Assembly (NCBI RefSeq): GCF_008000895.1
Contig: NZ_CP042823.1
Coordinates: 5,416,501-5,480,500, forward strand
DNA: 64,000 bases
Direction of reading: 5' to 3'
Source: Methylobacterium sp. WL1
GTDB taxonomy: Bacteria > Pseudomonadota > Alphaproteobacteria > Rhizobiales > Beijerinckiaceae
Shown in pieces: positions 62,847-64,000 of the stretch. Numbering within the stretch: position 1 is the first letter of the stretch; the number at the start of each line of letters is the position of its first letter. Position numbers and translations under genes: made by a program. Below the pieces are notes generated by a model. The model was given only the letters and a program-made list of their open reading frames with translations. It was not told where the DNA came from and did no database searches.

Positions 62847-63625
62847 GACAGGTTTGCGCCGATCAAAAATTCGGAATTGCCGTCGCGACCCGGCACGGGC
62901 GAATCGATCAGGCCCAGAATCGTCGCGCCGAGCCCCTCCAGCACGAAGCGGACGGCATCGCAGACCTCCGCGTGGACGGCCGGATCGCGCACGAGGCCGC
63001 CGCGCCCGACGCGCTCGCGCCCGGCCTCGAATTGCGGCTTGACCAGCGCGACGATCGTGGCGCCGGGAGCGAGCAGCGCCGGCAGGGCCGGCAGCACCAG
63101 CCGCAGGCCGATGAAGCTCACGTCGACGCTCGCCATTGCGGGCCGCGGCACGAGCCGCGCCGGATCGAGCGCGCGGATATCGGTGCCCTCCAGGCTGGTG
63201 ACGCGGGTATCCGCGGCCAGCCGCGGATGCAGCTGCCCGCGGCCGACATCGACCGCGTGGACATGGGCGGCGCCACGGGCGAGCAGCACGTCCGTGAAGC
63301 CGCCGGTCGAGGCGCCGACGTCGAGGCAGACGAGGCCCGCGGGATCCAGCCGGAACGCGTCCAGCGCCGCCGCGAGCTTCAGCCCGCCCCGGGAAGCGTA
63401 AGGGTGCTCGGGGGCGGCCTCGATCCGCGCCCCCGGGGGGATCGCCTCCGAGGGCCGTGCCAGCGGCCGGCCGTCCACCCGCACCAGCCCGGCCCGGATC
63501 GCGGCCTGCGCCCGCGCGCGGCTCTCGAAATGGCCGTGCTCCACCAGGAACAGGTCGGCCCGCTTTGGCGCAGGCGCGCGGTGCGCGGGCGCTCCGCCTG
63601 CCGGTATGGGCCGTTCTCCGGTCAT
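62843..63625 (-). CDS. tlyA: TlyA-family rRNA 2'-O-methyltransferase
   Basis: 260 aa from ATG 63625 (MTGERPIPAGG); the open frame goes further upstream into the divergent promoter region. S4 RNA-binding domain (RADLFLVEHGHFESRARAQAAIRAGLVRVDG), then an FtsJ-like methyltransferase with LDVGASTGGFTDVLL, SVDVSFIGL and LVKPQFEAG. TlyA methylates C1409 of 16S and C1920 of 23S rRNA and confers capreomycin sensitivity where studied. First gene of the operon with the TrmA-type enzyme. Confidence 0.92.
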   Translation of the reverse strand: MTGERPIPAGGAPAHRAPAPKRADLFLVEHGHFESRARAQAAIRAGLVRVDGRPLARPSEAIPPGARIEAAPEHPYASRGGLKLAAALDAFRLDPAGLVCLDVGASTGGFTDVLLARGAAHVHAVDVGRGQLHPRLAADTRVTSLEGTDIRALDPARLVPRPAMASVDVSFIGLRLVLPALPALLAPGATIVALVKPQFEAGRERVGRGGLVRDPAVHAEVCDAVRFVLEGLGATILGLIDSPVPGRDGNSEFLIGANLS

Positions 63626-63735
63626 CAGGGCTTTACAGGCTCGCGTCAGGGCTACGGCAAAGGTTTCGGGGGCCGGCCCTGTCGAAGGGGCGGCGTGCCC
63701 CCTACCTAGACCGGGCTGGAGAGGAGAGCCACCGT

Positions 63736-64000
63736 ATGACACGCATCCTGCCGCTGCTCGCGCTGCTGGGACCCTTCGCGGCGAGCGGCGCCTTCGCCCA
63801 GGAGCCGGCAGCCCCCAAGCCGACCGAGACGTTCCAGGCGCCGGTCAAGAACGCCAAGGGCGACCCGATCGGCACGATCGCGATCCGCGACGGCGCCAAC
63901 AGCCTCGTGTTGCGCGTCGCCATCCAGCCCGGCGGATTGCCGCCCGGCTGGCACGGCATGCATTTCCACGCGGTCGGCGATTGCTCGGATCCGAAATTCC
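63736..64000 (+). CDS. sodC: Cu/Zn superoxide dismutase, 3' end outside window
   Basis: 88 codons visible. Signal peptide MTRILPLLALLGPFAASGAFAQ, then a conserved N-terminal strand region and PGWHGMHFHAVGDCSDP, the first copper-ligand motif (HFH) with the disulfide cysteine, as in periplasmic SodC. GGAGAGGAG lies upstream of ATG 63736. Divergent from tlyA. The gene is cut by the right edge, so the C-terminal metal ligands cannot be checked. Confidence 0.92.
   Translation, partial: MTRILPLLALLGPFAASGAFAQEPAAPKPTETFQAPVKNAKGDPIGTIAIRDGANSLVLRVAIQPGGLPPGWHGMHFHAVGDCSDPKF

Overview
The window is a GC-rich alphaproteobacterial chromosome segment, most likely Methylobacterium/Methylorubrum or a close Rhizobiales relative. 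The clues are the EF-Tu/tRNA-Trp/SecE/NusG/L11/L1/L10/L7-L12/RpoB/RpoC order, a MucR-type regulator, an Omp25/31-type barrel protein, an alphaproteobacterial C-P lyase cluster with two PhnE permeases, and an HpnP-like B12 radical SAM protein. No insertion sequence, prophage, CRISPR array or rRNA operon was seen.

Layout. 1-4460: LysR regulator (cut by the window edge), family III CoA-transferase, HMG-CoA-lyase-like enzyme and an ACS-type MFS importer, read as a small branched hydroxy-acid catabolic module. 4477-7734: three same-length (319 aa) paralogous AraC regulators on the minus strand with AT-rich control regions. 7987-8643: a MucR protein with a degenerate zinc site and a 79-aa protein. 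8764-27528: a phosphorus-acquisition island of about 19 kb. It holds Pit phosphate transporter, a surface autotransporter with a PAP2 acid-phosphatase passenger (frameshifted at a G6 run), a family-21 lipid glycosyltransferase, a 2H-phosphoesterase (DUF1045), a hexapeptide acetyltransferase, phnCDEE, phnF and phnGHIJKLMN. Pho-box-like 7-4-7 repeats lie before pit, the glycosyltransferase, phnC and phnG, and a perfect palindrome before phnG is a candidate PhnF operator. phnP and phnO are absent.

27744-45400: an outer-membrane protein, then the transcription/translation block tuf, tRNA-Trp, secE, nusG, rplK, rplA, rplJ, rplL, rpoB, rpoC. The block is split: a strong terminator follows rplA, an HpnP-like radical SAM gene sits between rplA and rplJ, and rplJL has its own canonical promoter and a leader of about 415 nt. 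45408-46293: two broken genes (XRE/cupin regulator and MOSC protein) joined head to head at what looks like a deletion scar.

46454-64000: housekeeping and accessory genes: SleB-type wall hydrolase, a secreted repeat protein, AcuI/YhdH reductase, a Gre-like factor, a LysR-WrbA divergent pair, Sua5, an acyl-CoA dehydrogenase/enoyl-CoA hydratase/SDR operon, a second B12 radical SAM protein, a chemoreceptor, CorA, a small secreted CxxC protein, two RNA methyltransferases (TlyA and TrmA/RumA type) in one operon, and the start of a Cu/Zn superoxide dismutase cut by the right edge.

All calls come from reading the sequence and remembered family signatures; no database search was run.
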